Positions 54,951 through 63,645 of a stretch of 64,000 nucleotides of DNA are shown here, piece by piece. Both the position numbers and the translations under genes were made by a program. Each line of letters begins with the position of its first letter. The stretch's first letter is position 1. The DNA comes from Archaeoglobi archaeon JdFR-42 (GTDB lineage Archaea > Halobacteriota > Archaeoglobi > Archaeoglobales > JdFR-42): positions 1-64,000 of the forward strand of contig MTND01000018.1 of the NCBI GenBank assembly GCA_002010305.1, read 5' to 3'. Under the pieces are notes generated by a model. It was not told where the DNA came from and ran no database searches. It was given only the letters and a program-made list of their open reading frames with translations.

Positions 54951-56620
54951 CGGAGGAAAAGATAAAAATTTTAGATGTCGAGCACCGTGAAGGAGGTAGA
55001 TCAGGAACCATTAAAATCGGCAATGACGTTCATTTCATCCCCTTCATGATCGACGTCAGAGATAAAACTCTTTCATGTATCTCTCAAAGAAACGTTGTTC
55101 CTGTGATATTGGAGCAGAGATACCCAGAATTATATGAATCAATAAAAAAACTGACGACTGAGAATATCTTGGAAACTATTGGAGGCCTGAGGATCATAGA
55201 AAACAATCCCTCATTGCTTGTGAATACTCTGACTTCAAAGATATCGAAGTTTTCGAAGATATATTATGCTCCGGCTATTGCAACTCCTGAAAACCTTTCC
55301 ATACTGGTCTACACCGGAGTGGATGTAGTCGATAATATCATACCAATCATAGAAGGATTTCGAGGGAACTATCTCACACAGGAGGGAATATTCCCTTTCA
55401 ATTCATTAAAGAGGTTTCCATGTGAATGCAGAGTGTGTAACAGCAATACCGTCGATGAAGTAAGGTCTTTGTCTCACGAAGAGAAATTCAAATTGCTAGC
55501 AGAACACAACACATTGAAATTAAACGAAGAATTGAGAAAAGTGAAATTTCTGCTAGAGAGAGGTGTTTTGAGAAATTATGTGGAAAAACAGTGTAAAAAC
55601 AATCCGTATCTGACTGCTTATATAAGATACGCTGATCAGAAATTTGAGTATTTCGAAGAAAGAATCCCGGTCTTCAAAAAATCCATGATTTATCCAAACT
55701 CTCGAGAATCCTATAACCGACCGGAGATTATCCGTTTTTTTAATCGAGTTGAAGAAATATATCAGGGAGACGAGGCCGTTCTACTTTTACCATGCTCTGC
55801 AAAAAAACCCTACATGCTGTCCCGAACTCATAGAAAGATACGAGAATGGATAGGGTACAGAAATATCAAAGAGATCATAATCTCCTCACCTCTTGTTGTC
55901 CCAAGAGAGATGGAACTGATTTATCCCGCAGCCCATTATGATACACCTGTCACTGGACAGTGGGATAGAGAAGAGATAGCATATGTAGGACATCATCTGA
56001 AAAGACTTCTTGAGAAGGGTAATTTCAAACAGGTAATAGCTCACCTTGATGAAGGATATCTAAAAGCTATTCAGGAAATAGAACCCCAAATAGGAGTTGA
56101 AGTTATTTACACTTCAAAAGGCAACATACTTGATAGAAACTCTCTTGCCAATTTAAAATCTACTATGGATACTTTGAACATAGAGAATAATCATACCCTC
56201 TTCAAAGATATGCTAACGGCCTTCATTGATTACCAGTTTGGTAAAATAAGTAACAAAGTGATTACCGGTCGGGTAACGTGGAAAGGTAGATACCCCAGAC
56301 TGACCTTCTTTGATGAGTCTAGCCAGATAGGGGTGATCAACCCAGAAACAGGATCACTGACTATTTCATTGGTCTTTGCTAAAAGGTTGCTTGAACTACA
56401 TACTTATTACGTCGAAATCGACGAATTTATTCCGAAAGGGAATATATTTTCAGTTGGAGTTGTAGACGTTGATAGAAGAATTAGGTCTGGAGATGAAGTG
56501 GTTTTCTACAACTCTCAATGTTTTGGGGTGGGAAAAGCGGTTATGTCTGGTAGAGAGATGCTAGAGATGGATTCTGGTATGGCAATCAGAGTGAGACATG
56601 TTTCTTTATATAGCCACTAA
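54947..56620 (+). CDS. arcS: Archaeosine synthase ArcS (TgtA2)
   Basis: 557 residues, a TgtA paralogue without its catalytic Asp. It has the ArcS signature PCSAKKPYMLSRTHRKI, a vestigial zinc-like CECRVCN, and a C-terminal PUA domain (about 480-553, EVVFYNSQCFGVGKAVMSG). It converts preQ0 at tRNA position 15 to archaeosine. Directly coupled to tgtA by a 4-base overlap, giving both steps in one operon. Confidence 0.94.
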   Translation: MTEEKIKILDVEHREGGRSGTIKIGNDVHFIPFMIDVRDKTLSCISQRNVVPVILEQRYPELYESIKKLTTENILETIGGLRIIENNPSLLVNTLTSKISKFSKIYYAPAIATPENLSILVYTGVDVVDNIIPIIEGFRGNYLTQEGIFPFNSLKRFPCECRVCNSNTVDEVRSLSHEEKFKLLAEHNTLKLNEELRKVKFLLERGVLRNYVEKQCKNNPYLTAYIRYADQKFEYFEERIPVFKKSMIYPNSRESYNRPEIIRFFNRVEEIYQGDEAVLLLPCSAKKPYMLSRTHRKIREWIGYRNIKEIIISSPLVVPREMELIYPAAHYDTPVTGQWDREEIAYVGHHLKRLLEKGNFKQVIAHLDEGYLKAIQEIEPQIGVEVIYTSKGNILDRNSLANLKSTMDTLNIENNHTLFKDMLTAFIDYQFGKISNKVITGRVTWKGRYPRLTFFDESSQIGVINPETGSLTISLVFAKRLLELHTYYVEIDEFIPKGNIFSVGVVDVDRRIRSGDEVVFYNSQCFGVGKAVMSGREMLEMDSGMAIRVRHVSLYSH

Positions 56621-56790
56621 TCTCTCTCATATAGGAAGTGGGCGTTGAGAGAGGGGTATGTAAGAGTCTAAACCCTTATTTACCACAGAACTAGTAGCTT
56701 ACATTGATAGATTCTAATGTTTCTATAAACAACCAGATTTTCTGTAAAAATCTCAATCAGTAAAAATATCATTCAAAATCTTATTTTATT

Positions 56791-56818
56791 GTTAAAAAAC
56801 AAATAAAAAAGGGGAGAA
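56791..56818 (-). terminator. Oligo-T terminator of the S-layer gene
   Basis: On the minus strand the sequence after the stop is CCCCTTTTTTATTTGTTTTTTAAC, with two T6 tracts about 15-30 bases past the stop. Confidence 0.65.
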
Positions 56819-56828
56819 AACTTTTGGT

Positions 56829-59800
56829 TTAGTGTCTTCTCCTGAGCAGGTAGGCTACTGCAAGCAGTCCTACCACTGCGAAGATTGCTTCAAAGCCAGG
56901 CTGTTTCTCTGGTGTCGGAGTTGGTGTCGGTGGTGGTGTTGTCGGTTTCGGAGTTGCTGGTGGTGGTGTTGGTGTCTTTGGCGGTGGTGTTGGTGTTGGT
57001 TTAGCTTTCACAGTGAAACTTCCAGTAACGCCATTCACGTCAACATTGTAAGTTCCTGGTGTATCTTCTGTCACTGTGAAGGATACGATGTCAGATTCTC
57101 CTGGACCAAGAGACACACTCTTTGTAGCGACTTCAGTGCCTGCAACCTTCAGAGTTATGTCTGCTGAACCCTCAAGATCTCCAGAGTTCTCTACTGTTGC
57201 CTTGATGGTTACTGGCTCTCCAACTTCAACCTGCGATGGAGATACTTTGACATCAGTTACCTGAATGTTGGCTGCTGGCGCAGTTACGGTCAGCAGGACA
57301 TCCACACTGTACACTGCATCGTCATCTGCTGAATTCTCGTCAGCTTCTGAACTGTCTGGTGGGATCTGGAATATATCCTTCTCATCCTGACCAGCTAGTT
57401 TGGTCTTACTGAAGTCTCTTGCAGTTATGGTGTATGTACCTTCAGACAGACCCTTGGTTACAAAGGTTGCTGTTGCAGTTCCGTTCTCATCAGTGTAGAC
57501 TTTCTTCATGTAGTCTCCCAATGGCAGGTTCGGACCTGTCATGGAGACCCAGATCTCCCAGTTCTTACCGTGGTTAGTGTGTATTGTTGCAACCAGATCA
57601 TCGCCTATCTGGACTGCACTTGGTGCTGCTACATGTATGTAGGGTCTGATTATCTTGAAGGATCCCTGTGCGGAATCAACACCGGAACCATCATACACGA
57701 GATCTACTGTTACTGTGTATTCCTCACCTACTGCAAGGTTCTTGGATGAGTCTGTCGCACTCTGAAGCGTATCCCACTCTACCTTGAAAGTCTTGTCTCC
57801 AGCAACTGCATTACCTGTCAACAGCTTGTCAATGTTCGGACCTTCGATTCTCACATTAACAGTTGTGCTTCCAGTCTTTGGTGAGTCTGTAGCACCCGTT
57901 ATAGTGAGTTTCTCGTTCAGTACCACTTCTTCAGGTATCGTCAGACTGGTGATCGATGGGTTGATCACATTGATGACTACTACATCGAATGGATCAGTCT
58001 TCTTCACAATGGTTGCATTGGATGGTGCATATACATACACCTTGTACACACCGGTTGCCTGACCGATGTCTACAGCAAAAGTCTGTGTGAATGTTCCTTC
58101 AGAGGTTACTGTTATTGGCAATCCATTAACGAGAGTTCCATTCGGGTTCTCAGCTCCAGTCTTTTCAGTCAAGCCAGCGAATGTACCAGATGGACCGATG
58201 AAATATGCCCTGAGCGGCACATCTTTAACTGTTGAACTGCCTGTAAGAGTGAATGAATCTCCTCTGATCAAGGTTTCTTTGTCCACGCTTATTGAAATGG
58301 CCTGCTCGACCACAGATATGGTCACACTTGCATCGTGAGTATTACCTTCTGCATCAGTCAATGTTGCAGTAATCTTGTAAGACTTGATGTCAGCATCACT
58401 TGGCACTGTAATCTTCATGCTGTAGTCTCCATTGGCATCTGTGTAAGTAGTTGCAGCTCCAACAAGGCCACCAAAGTCGAAGTCAACTTTCAGGCCTGTT
58501 CCAAGGGTTGTGTGACCGCTGAAGGTTACACTTGCTCCTCTAACCACTTCACTCTTATCTGCCGACAGAGTGAATTCTGGAGACTGTACAGAGAATGTCA
58601 GAGTCTTTGTTTTAAGTATCGTTGTTGGGTCTTCATATAATTCTACATAGACGACATAGGTTCCCTTGTCATAGAATGTTGTGCTTATCTTCTTGCTGTA
58701 TGTACCATCGCTGATGTCAACAGTAAAGGTCTGGTTTACTCCATTGTTATCCTGATATATATCATTCGGATCACTCGAAGTTGCTACCCATATCTTGACC
58801 TTGTTGAATGAACCAGATCTCAGTACATCATACACAGAGCCAGTGTCAGCCAAGTTCGTGGTTCCGCTGACTGTTACACTCTCACCTTTCAGCACACTTG
58901 TAGCAGAGACATCTGCTGTCAGAGATGCTCCGGCGAGTGTGAAGGTTGTGCTTGCATCAGTACCGTCAGTCTCAACTTTAACTTTGTAAGTGCCAGTCTT
59001 GTCGAGAGTACTTGTATCTACCTTGAAGGAGAAGCTTCCATCTCCAGCAGGAGTTATTGTGTCGGTGTAGCTACCATTCATTGGACCTGTAATGGTGAGG
59101 TTCACCTGTTTTCCGCTGTTTGTCGAACCTGTTATATAAATGTAATCTCCTTTCGTGACTTCAGCCGGGTCAACGTTGACGGAGATTGTGACTGCTCCTA
59201 CAGTAAATGTCGATGATTCCTCTAGGACTTTAGCAAAATCGGTCATAAATAAGTTAACTCCAGTTATATCTCCATTTTGGTACCATGAGGAATTCCCGAC
59301 TACATTCGCTGAAACTCCTGCACCAGTATTACTCACATAGACGGACCATACAGCACCTCTATAATCTCTCACCGTTAGTGTGTATGCCCCATCTCGAATA
59401 CCACCAGATACTGCACTTGTATTCCACTGGAAGTATGCAAAGCCGTTAGTGTTAGTTATCAACCAGATATAATTCCCAGAAATACCTGCAAATGTGTCTG
59501 GATCATTCCAAGCTTCAATTCCTTCAGTGACCACTGCACCCGAGGGATCCTTAATTTCAACTCTCAATGGCACATAAGGACCTCTAGCACTGAAAATCTT
59601 TACTTTTAATGATTCTCCAGAATAAATTGATCCATCTACGTAGGAGACCACTAAGTTATTCGCTTTTATGAAAACCCTTCCGGTTGTTGTATATGTCAAC
59701 CCACCATCATATGATATTTTGATCCAATGATAACCTGGTGCTAAATTAGCTGCATTAGAATTGGGATCTAGGAACAAACCTGCGAACCCATCATTTGCCA

Positions 59801-60404
59801 AATCACCATACCCGCCGTCTGTCACTGTCGTTGGTGCAAATGACGAACTCGAAGGAGTTCCATTCGCTGTATCTGGCTCAAGAGTGACCACTGCAGTTGA
59901 AGCTGGGCTGATATTTACTTGTACGAGCTCACCGATATACCAAGAATCTTTTTGAGAAGCATTTGCCATTATATAGGCAGTCCTCTGTACTGTCGGAGAA
60001 GTCCCATTTGGATAATATACATATATATATGTTCCCGGACCGCTACCAACTCCAGCTGTCTCATTTGCAATAACGCTTGAACCATACACCAGATTTAACG
60101 TTCCCTGGTACCGATATGATGTAGCTGGTACATATGTCAGATTTAAATTTCCTAAAGTGGAATTTAGCGAAGTATTGAATTGGACAGTAACATTCCCTGC
60201 TCCTAGATTCGTGGTTGTATCGAGCAACACACTTATATTCGCTGTTCCATTTGCGTAGATCTCATATCCCAATGTATATTTGTCCTCATTTAGCATGTCT
60301 AATGTATCTGCTGCACTAACAGCCCCTGCAGTCACTGCCAGCACCGCGATCAACAGTAAAACCGTGAGTCCGATTTTCCCTTTTATACTCATACCTTTAC
60401 TCAT
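56829..60404 (-). CDS. Large S-layer-like surface protein with Ig-like repeats and PGF-CTERM
   Basis: 1191 residues. A signal peptide ends GAVSA before ADTLDML. The N-terminal region (about 33-400) is a surface-protein domain. Several Ig-like repeats follow, each opening like DPAEVTKGDYIYITGS, DKSEVVRGASVTFSG or DKETLIRGDSFTLTGS. A CARDB-like domain (about 1060-1140, VEVGEPVTIKATVENSG) precedes a Thr/Pro spacer and a PGF-CTERM anchor (QPGF, hydrophobic helix, RRRH). It is likely a major envelope or adhesion protein. AAGGAGGT lies upstream of the ATG, and a strong TATA element (TATATAAA) at about 60461-60468. Confidence 0.88.
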   Translation of the reverse strand: MSKGMSIKGKIGLTVLLLIAVLAVTAGAVSAADTLDMLNEDKYTLGYEIYANGTANISVLLDTTTNLGAGNVTVQFNTSLNSTLGNLNLTYVPATSYRYQGTLNLVYGSSVIANETAGVGSGPGTYIYVYYPNGTSPTVQRTAYIMANASQKDSWYIGELVQVNISPASTAVVTLEPDTANGTPSSSSFAPTTVTDGGYGDLANDGFAGLFLDPNSNAANLAPGYHWIKISYDGGLTYTTTGRVFIKANNLVVSYVDGSIYSGESLKVKIFSARGPYVPLRVEIKDPSGAVVTEGIEAWNDPDTFAGISGNYIWLITNTNGFAYFQWNTSAVSGGIRDGAYTLTVRDYRGAVWSVYVSNTGAGVSANVVGNSSWYQNGDITGVNLFMTDFAKVLEESSTFTVGAVTISVNVDPAEVTKGDYIYITGSTNSGKQVNLTITGPMNGSYTDTITPAGDGSFSFKVDTSTLDKTGTYKVKVETDGTDASTTFTLAGASLTADVSATSVLKGESVTVSGTTNLADTGSVYDVLRSGSFNKVKIWVATSSDPNDIYQDNNGVNQTFTVDISDGTYSKKISTTFYDKGTYVVYVELYEDPTTILKTKTLTFSVQSPEFTLSADKSEVVRGASVTFSGHTTLGTGLKVDFDFGGLVGAATTYTDANGDYSMKITVPSDADIKSYKITATLTDAEGNTHDASVTISVVEQAISISVDKETLIRGDSFTLTGSSTVKDVPLRAYFIGPSGTFAGLTEKTGAENPNGTLVNGLPITVTSEGTFTQTFAVDIGQATGVYKVYVYAPSNATIVKKTDPFDVVVINVINPSITSLTIPEEVVLNEKLTITGATDSPKTGSTTVNVRIEGPNIDKLLTGNAVAGDKTFKVEWDTLQSATDSSKNLAVGEEYTVTVDLVYDGSGVDSAQGSFKIIRPYIHVAAPSAVQIGDDLVATIHTNHGKNWEIWVSMTGPNLPLGDYMKKVYTDENGTATATFVTKGLSEGTYTITARDFSKTKLAGQDEKDIFQIPPDSSEADENSADDDAVYSVDVLLTVTAPAANIQVTDVKVSPSQVEVGEPVTIKATVENSGDLEGSADITLKVAGTEVATKSVSLGPGESDIVSFTVTEDTPGTYNVDVNGVTGSFTVKAKPTPTPPPKTPTPPPATPKPTTPPPTPTPTPEKQPGFEAIFAVVGLLAVAYLLRRRH
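56877..56965 (-). repeat. 89-bp identical C-terminal module (copy 2)
   Basis: The reverse complement of this stretch equals 34891-34979 of the cytochrome gene base for base. It encodes the Thr-Pro linker and start of the membrane anchor. Confidence 0.9.
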
Positions 60405-60414
60405 ACTTTCTCAA

Positions 60415-60469
60415 ACCTCCTTAAGCAAGCTTAAATCTTCCCTTTTTCCTACCACCTTTTTATATAAAT
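60415..60469 (-). promoter_or_regulatory. Promoter and ribosome site of the S-layer gene
   Basis: On the minus strand, TTTATATAAAAAGG (60456-60469) is a strong TATA element about 60 bases before the ATG, and AAGGAGGT (60415-60422) is a near-ideal ribosome site. A second TATA-like CTTTATATAGG lies at about 60510-60520, so two promoters are possible. Confidence 0.7.
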
Positions 60470-60528
60470 TACTTGCTTTTTTGCTTTGCTTTTTGCATTC
60501 ACTTTTTTTCCTATATAAAGTCTACTCT

Positions 60529-60598
60529 TCGACAGTCGCTGAAATCCATTTCGTTAGTGTAAAAAGGCATGACTAATCGCCTTGACGGCGATTGTCGA
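60529..60598. repeat. Nested inverted repeats upstream of the S-layer gene
   Basis: AATCGCC-TTGAC-GGCGATT (60575-60593) is a perfect hairpin extended by GAC/GTC pairs around a one-base bulge (60571-60596). In addition TCGACAGTCGC (60529-60539) and GCGATTGTCGA (60588-60598) form an outer inverted repeat with one mismatch. GC-rich in an AT-rich spacer, so they may be regulator sites. Confidence 0.6.
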
Positions 60599-60783
60599 AT
60601 TTGAAGCCATCACCCTCCGTGTCCCATCGTCGCATTGATGTTGAGTTATTATACTGCATTTTCATATATAAATCTTTTTTGGTTGTTTTATCAATTTGAG
60701 ATAGATAACAGAGATTTTTACCCTATGGTTCGATTCACAAGATTACCAATCATAATTATATTTTAATAAATATTTTCAAAGTG

Positions 60784-60811
60784 TTGTAAATTAGAATTTG
60801 AAAATTTACAA
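60784..60811. repeat. Palindrome with TTGTAAATT/AATTTACAA arms
   Basis: Perfect 9-base arms TTGTAAATT and AATTTACAA with a 10-base spacer, in the spacer between the S-layer gene and the MNT gene. It resembles the TTGTAAATC operator but with a longer spacer. Confidence 0.4.
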
Positions 60812-60884
60812 TTTACTAACCTCCTAAATATCGGTCAGAAATTCCTTTTTAATTTTTTATCTACCCGATAACCAAGTCAAACAA

Positions 60885-61232
60885 TCAAGTTGACAATAGT
60901 TCTTCAATCAACCCATTTTCTACAGGTTTAAAGTCTAAATACTCCATTAAAGTCATTTCTATGAATCTGAATCTTATTTCTTCATCCTCACTAATCAACA
61001 GCTCACCTTTAATGGAGTTGCATTTAAAGCTCATTGGTGCTGAATTCAAAATTTTAACATCCACTGGTAAGTGTATATTCTTTTCAATTTTTATAGAAAG
61101 CATGAGTTCATAATCTAAGATGTCTTTAACTTTACTTTCATCCACATAAACAGCAATATCAATATCTCTAAAATAAACCTCATTAAAACTACCAAGGAGA
61201 TAACCAAAGATGACTTCATCTTTTTCAGCCAA
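60885..61232 (-). CDS. MNT-type nucleotidyltransferase antitoxin remnant
   Basis: 115 residues as listed from TTG. The MntA-type signature GSF-x9-DIDIAVYV is present. The coding frame continues upstream to about 61271 as VNKERIREKIKEVL, which is how these proteins normally begin, but the place of the ATG now reads GTA. So the true start seems lost or non-standard. MntA partners with HEPN toxins, and a frameshifted HEPN gene lies just upstream with overlapping ends. Likely decaying with it. Confidence 0.65.
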   Translation of the reverse strand: MAEKDEVIFGYLLGSFNEVYFRDIDIAVYVDESKVKDILDYELMLSIKIEKNIHLPVDVKILNSAPMSFKCNSIKGELLISEDEEIRFRFIEMTLMEYLDFKPVENGLIEELLST

Positions 61233-61263
61233 AACTTCCTTGATCTTTTCTCTTATTCTTTCT

Positions 61264-61696
61264 TTATTTACTAACGTAATTCTTCACTTCTTTGATAAAC
61301 TCGCCTAAATCAATAACATCTTTTTGTAATATTTCATAAACCTTTTTATCCTCTATTTTCCAGTAAAAATGAAATTATGAACGAGCATATTTCTAAATTT
61401 AGCCATTGCAGCAAGTTTTTCTGTCAGACCTTTAGAAATTACTCTGCTTTTACCAAGAATTATAAAACAATCCGAGTAGCTTCCTGGAATCTCATTAACG
61501 ATTCTCACGGATATATGATTGCACCTGAAATAGTAGCCTCAATAGCTACAATAAGCTTATATTTTCCTGCATCTCTAACGTACGAGTCTGATAAAAACCT
61601 CTCCATACCAAGATCAACGATCTGAGCAATCTCTTTGAGCAATTGTTTAATCTCAGCAAGTCTTCTGTTCATAAGACCCACAACAATCTCGGACAT
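61264..61696 (-). pseudogene. Frameshifted HEPN (DUF86) toxin gene
   Basis: Starts at ATG 61696 behind GAAAAGGAGGTAGT (MSEIVVGLMNRRL). The first frame runs to YKLIVAIEATISG, then a +1 shift continues as NEIPGSYSDCFIILGK...KFRNMLVHNF. Another shift continues as YWKIEDKKVYEILQKD...EFIKEVKNYVSK and TAA at 61264. The HEPN RNase motif R-x4-H (RNMLVH) is preserved but split from the rest. Two frameshifts make it a pseudogene unless the assembly is wrong. Partner of the MNT gene at 60885. Confidence 0.75.
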
Positions 61697-62322
61697 ACTA
61701 CCTCCTTTTCTATTTTGATTCATTTATTTTATATTCTTGTATGATTATCTAGATTTCAGATGGAGTTATATCCAGATGCTCATGGGTTTATATGCAGGAT
61801 TCTTGATATAGAACAAATTCGTCGCTAATTATATGTATTTTTCTAATGGATTACTAACGAAGACTTTCCGATAGAAAGCAAGAATAAATTTCCACATGAA
61901 GGGTGTTTCGCTATGTAAGCTTTCAACGATTTCTAAATATTTTCACTGCTAATGAAAAGAAGATCTGACTCAAATCTTAGTGGAACGGGTTTCAAAACGC
62001 TTTCTAGTGAAAATAGCGATTTCTAATAACTCTATCCTTTCATTTTTCCCAGCTCATGTATAAAAATTCCAGACTGGTAGCTCAGCCAGATCAGCAGCTG
62101 GTTTTAATGTTATGGAGCCTTCATTAATATAGCTCGGCAGCAATAAGTAGCTTTATTCTTCTCATCAGGAACGTCTGCTAGAACTTTTATTTTTACTGTT
62201 TTTACTGGTATATTTTTCTTTTTTCAACATTATAAATAAATATTATAAAGGAGTTCCCCATTTACCTTATGCTCTAAACTATATACTCAAAATCGAGTTC
62301 ATATGGCTCTTTAACTTAAGAA
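61697..62322. other. Degraded intergenic region
   Basis: About 630 bases with no coding frame, RNA gene or clear repeat recognised. It lies between two broken HEPN genes and is probably decayed accessory DNA. Confidence 0.5.
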
Positions 62323-62533
62323 ATTGGTTCTCATCACGATACAGAGGGATTTTTGAACTACTCCACAGAGAGGGAGTTATTGATGACAATTTTCGAAAGC
62401 CATGAAACGATTAGTATTTTTAAGAGACCTCATTGCTCATGAATACTACCGCATTAAAGAAGAAGAACTTAAAGAAATGGTGGAATTACCGAAACAAACT
62501 AAACCTTTTGTAGAAAAAGCAAAGAAAATATAA
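62323..62533 (+). pseudogene. Second HEPN toxin remnant
   Basis: On the plus strand the frame NWFSSRYRGIFELLHREGVIDDNF is cut by a stop. In another frame (from ATG 62402) it continues as MKRLVFLRDLIAHEYYRIKEEELKEM...FVEKAKKI and TAA at 62531. The R-x4-H element RDLIAH marks the HEPN C-terminal half. The N-terminal half is missing and one frameshift separates the remaining parts. No adjacent MNT gene is seen for this copy. Confidence 0.65.
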
Positions 62534-62640
62534 TCGGCTTTTTATAATTGAGAGAATCGTTTTAGTACTATTATTTTTACTGCATGATCTCACAGGATAT
62601 GTATAGAATTAAATTGTTCACAATTTTAGGGAGAATAGAT

Positions 62641-62662
62641 AAAATAAAACAAGAAAAAAAAT
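62641..62662 (-). terminator. Terminator of the pilin gene
   Basis: On the minus strand AAATTTTTTTTCTTGTTTTATTTT follows the stop by a few bases, a T8 tract. Confidence 0.6.
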
Positions 62663-62668
62663 TTAAGT

Positions 62669-63058
62669 TTAGATAGTTGTATCCAAGATTACCTGATCCT
62701 CTCCGTCCACTTCTGCCACAACAACCAAGTGAGAGCCAGACGTCAAAGCAGCATTATTAAGAGTAACAGTCTCCCCTACATCCCACGGATCAGTGGCATT
62801 AAGCACATCTGTTGCAGAATATGGAGAGGTTATATCAACATTCTGAATAGTACTGGCTCCACCCTTATCTTGCAATGTTAGCTGAATTGCAGTCGAATTA
62901 ATCCTCTTCACAGAGATAGCAGGACTCTTCTTCGTCTCTACTTGACCGCCAAGCCCGAAGACAAACGCTGCAATCACTGCCGCAAGAATGACCGTTATTG
63001 CCACCATTAAAATGACGCCTATAACAGGCGATACTCCCTTCTCATCTTTTCTAAACAT
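62669..63058 (-). CDS. Archaeal type IV pilin-like protein
   Basis: 129 residues. The N-terminus MFRKDEKGVSPVIGVILMVAITVILAAVIAAFVFGLG is the class III/type IV prepilin signature of archaeal pilins (PF07790 type), with cleavage expected after DEKG. A small beta-rich head follows. It would assemble into adhesion pili or a pseudopilus. No pilin assembly genes are in the window. GGAGGTGAGGTGA precedes the ATG. Confidence 0.9.
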   Translation of the reverse strand: MFRKDEKGVSPVIGVILMVAITVILAAVIAAFVFGLGGQVETKKSPAISVKRINSTAIQLTLQDKGGASTIQNVDITSPYSATDVLNATDPWDVGETVTLNNAALTSGSHLVVVAEVDGEDQVILDTTI

Positions 63059-63060
63059 TC

Positions 63061-63106
63061 ACCTCACCTCCAATCATTATAATGATAACAATAAGTATAT
63101 AAATTT
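63061..63106 (-). promoter_or_regulatory. Pilin promoter with palindrome at the initiation site
   Basis: On the minus strand a TATA element (AAATTTATATAC, about 63095-63106) is followed about 25 bases later by the perfect 14-bp palindrome ATCATTATAATGAT (63073-63086), then the ribosome site GGAGGTGAGGTG. The palindrome covers the likely start of transcription, so it may be an operator. Confidence 0.55.
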
Positions 63107-63645
63107 TTCTATGAGTTCCTGTAAAATCCGAAATTTTTTCGTCCAAAAAATTTTTCTACATCATGTGTAAACATTTTTTTAATAGACATATCCAAAGGAA
63201 AAATTACATTTTTTAGAGAATAAATATCAAATTTGACAGAATTTGTCTTCGACAATCCCCTATCTGATGAAAAAATTTTATAGGATGAGCTTTTCTTCAA
63301 GAAAGAGATTCTCATAAAGTTAATCATGACGGTAACTCTACAATGTTCATGATATAAAAACTTTAGCCCAGAAGTATGTAAAATAGTCTAAAACCCATTC
63401 TCACATCTTCTTATACCTTGTATGCGCGAAAATGTCCAGGTTCTGTCTGATCCCTTATCCATCTTCCATTGTTCCTACATTTCAGTCATGATCTTGTTGT
63501 TTATTTTATGAGAAGTTAGGTGATAGTATGGCTGTTGCGATGAAATACGAGCATATATCTTGATCCTCCTTTATACTAGCTCCAAAAGAAGTGACATATC
63601 CAATACAGTTATTTACCTTTGTTTACTTCAACCTCATTGATTCAT
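63107..63645. other. Intergenic region
   Basis: A 72-codon minus-strand frame (63109-63327) lacks family resemblance and has an unconvincing composition, so I do not call it. Otherwise AT-rich with no recognised structure. The promoter of the acyl-CoA dehydrogenase should be near the right end. Confidence 0.5.

Noticed and set aside
56832-60576. Plus-strand ORFs antisense to the S-layer gene
   Set aside because: They are shadows of the repetitive Thr/Ser-rich coding sequence, with no start signals or family resemblance.
60571-60596. CRISPR-like repeat
   Set aside because: The hairpin occurs once with no spaced direct repeats and no cas genes in the window.
62083-62120. tRNA-like GGTAGCTCAG sequence
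   Set aside because: It resembles a D-arm, but no acceptor stem, anticodon arm or T-arm can be drawn around it.
63109-63327. 72-codon minus-strand ORF
   Set aside because: No family resemblance, poor ribosome site and a composition like AT-rich spacer.
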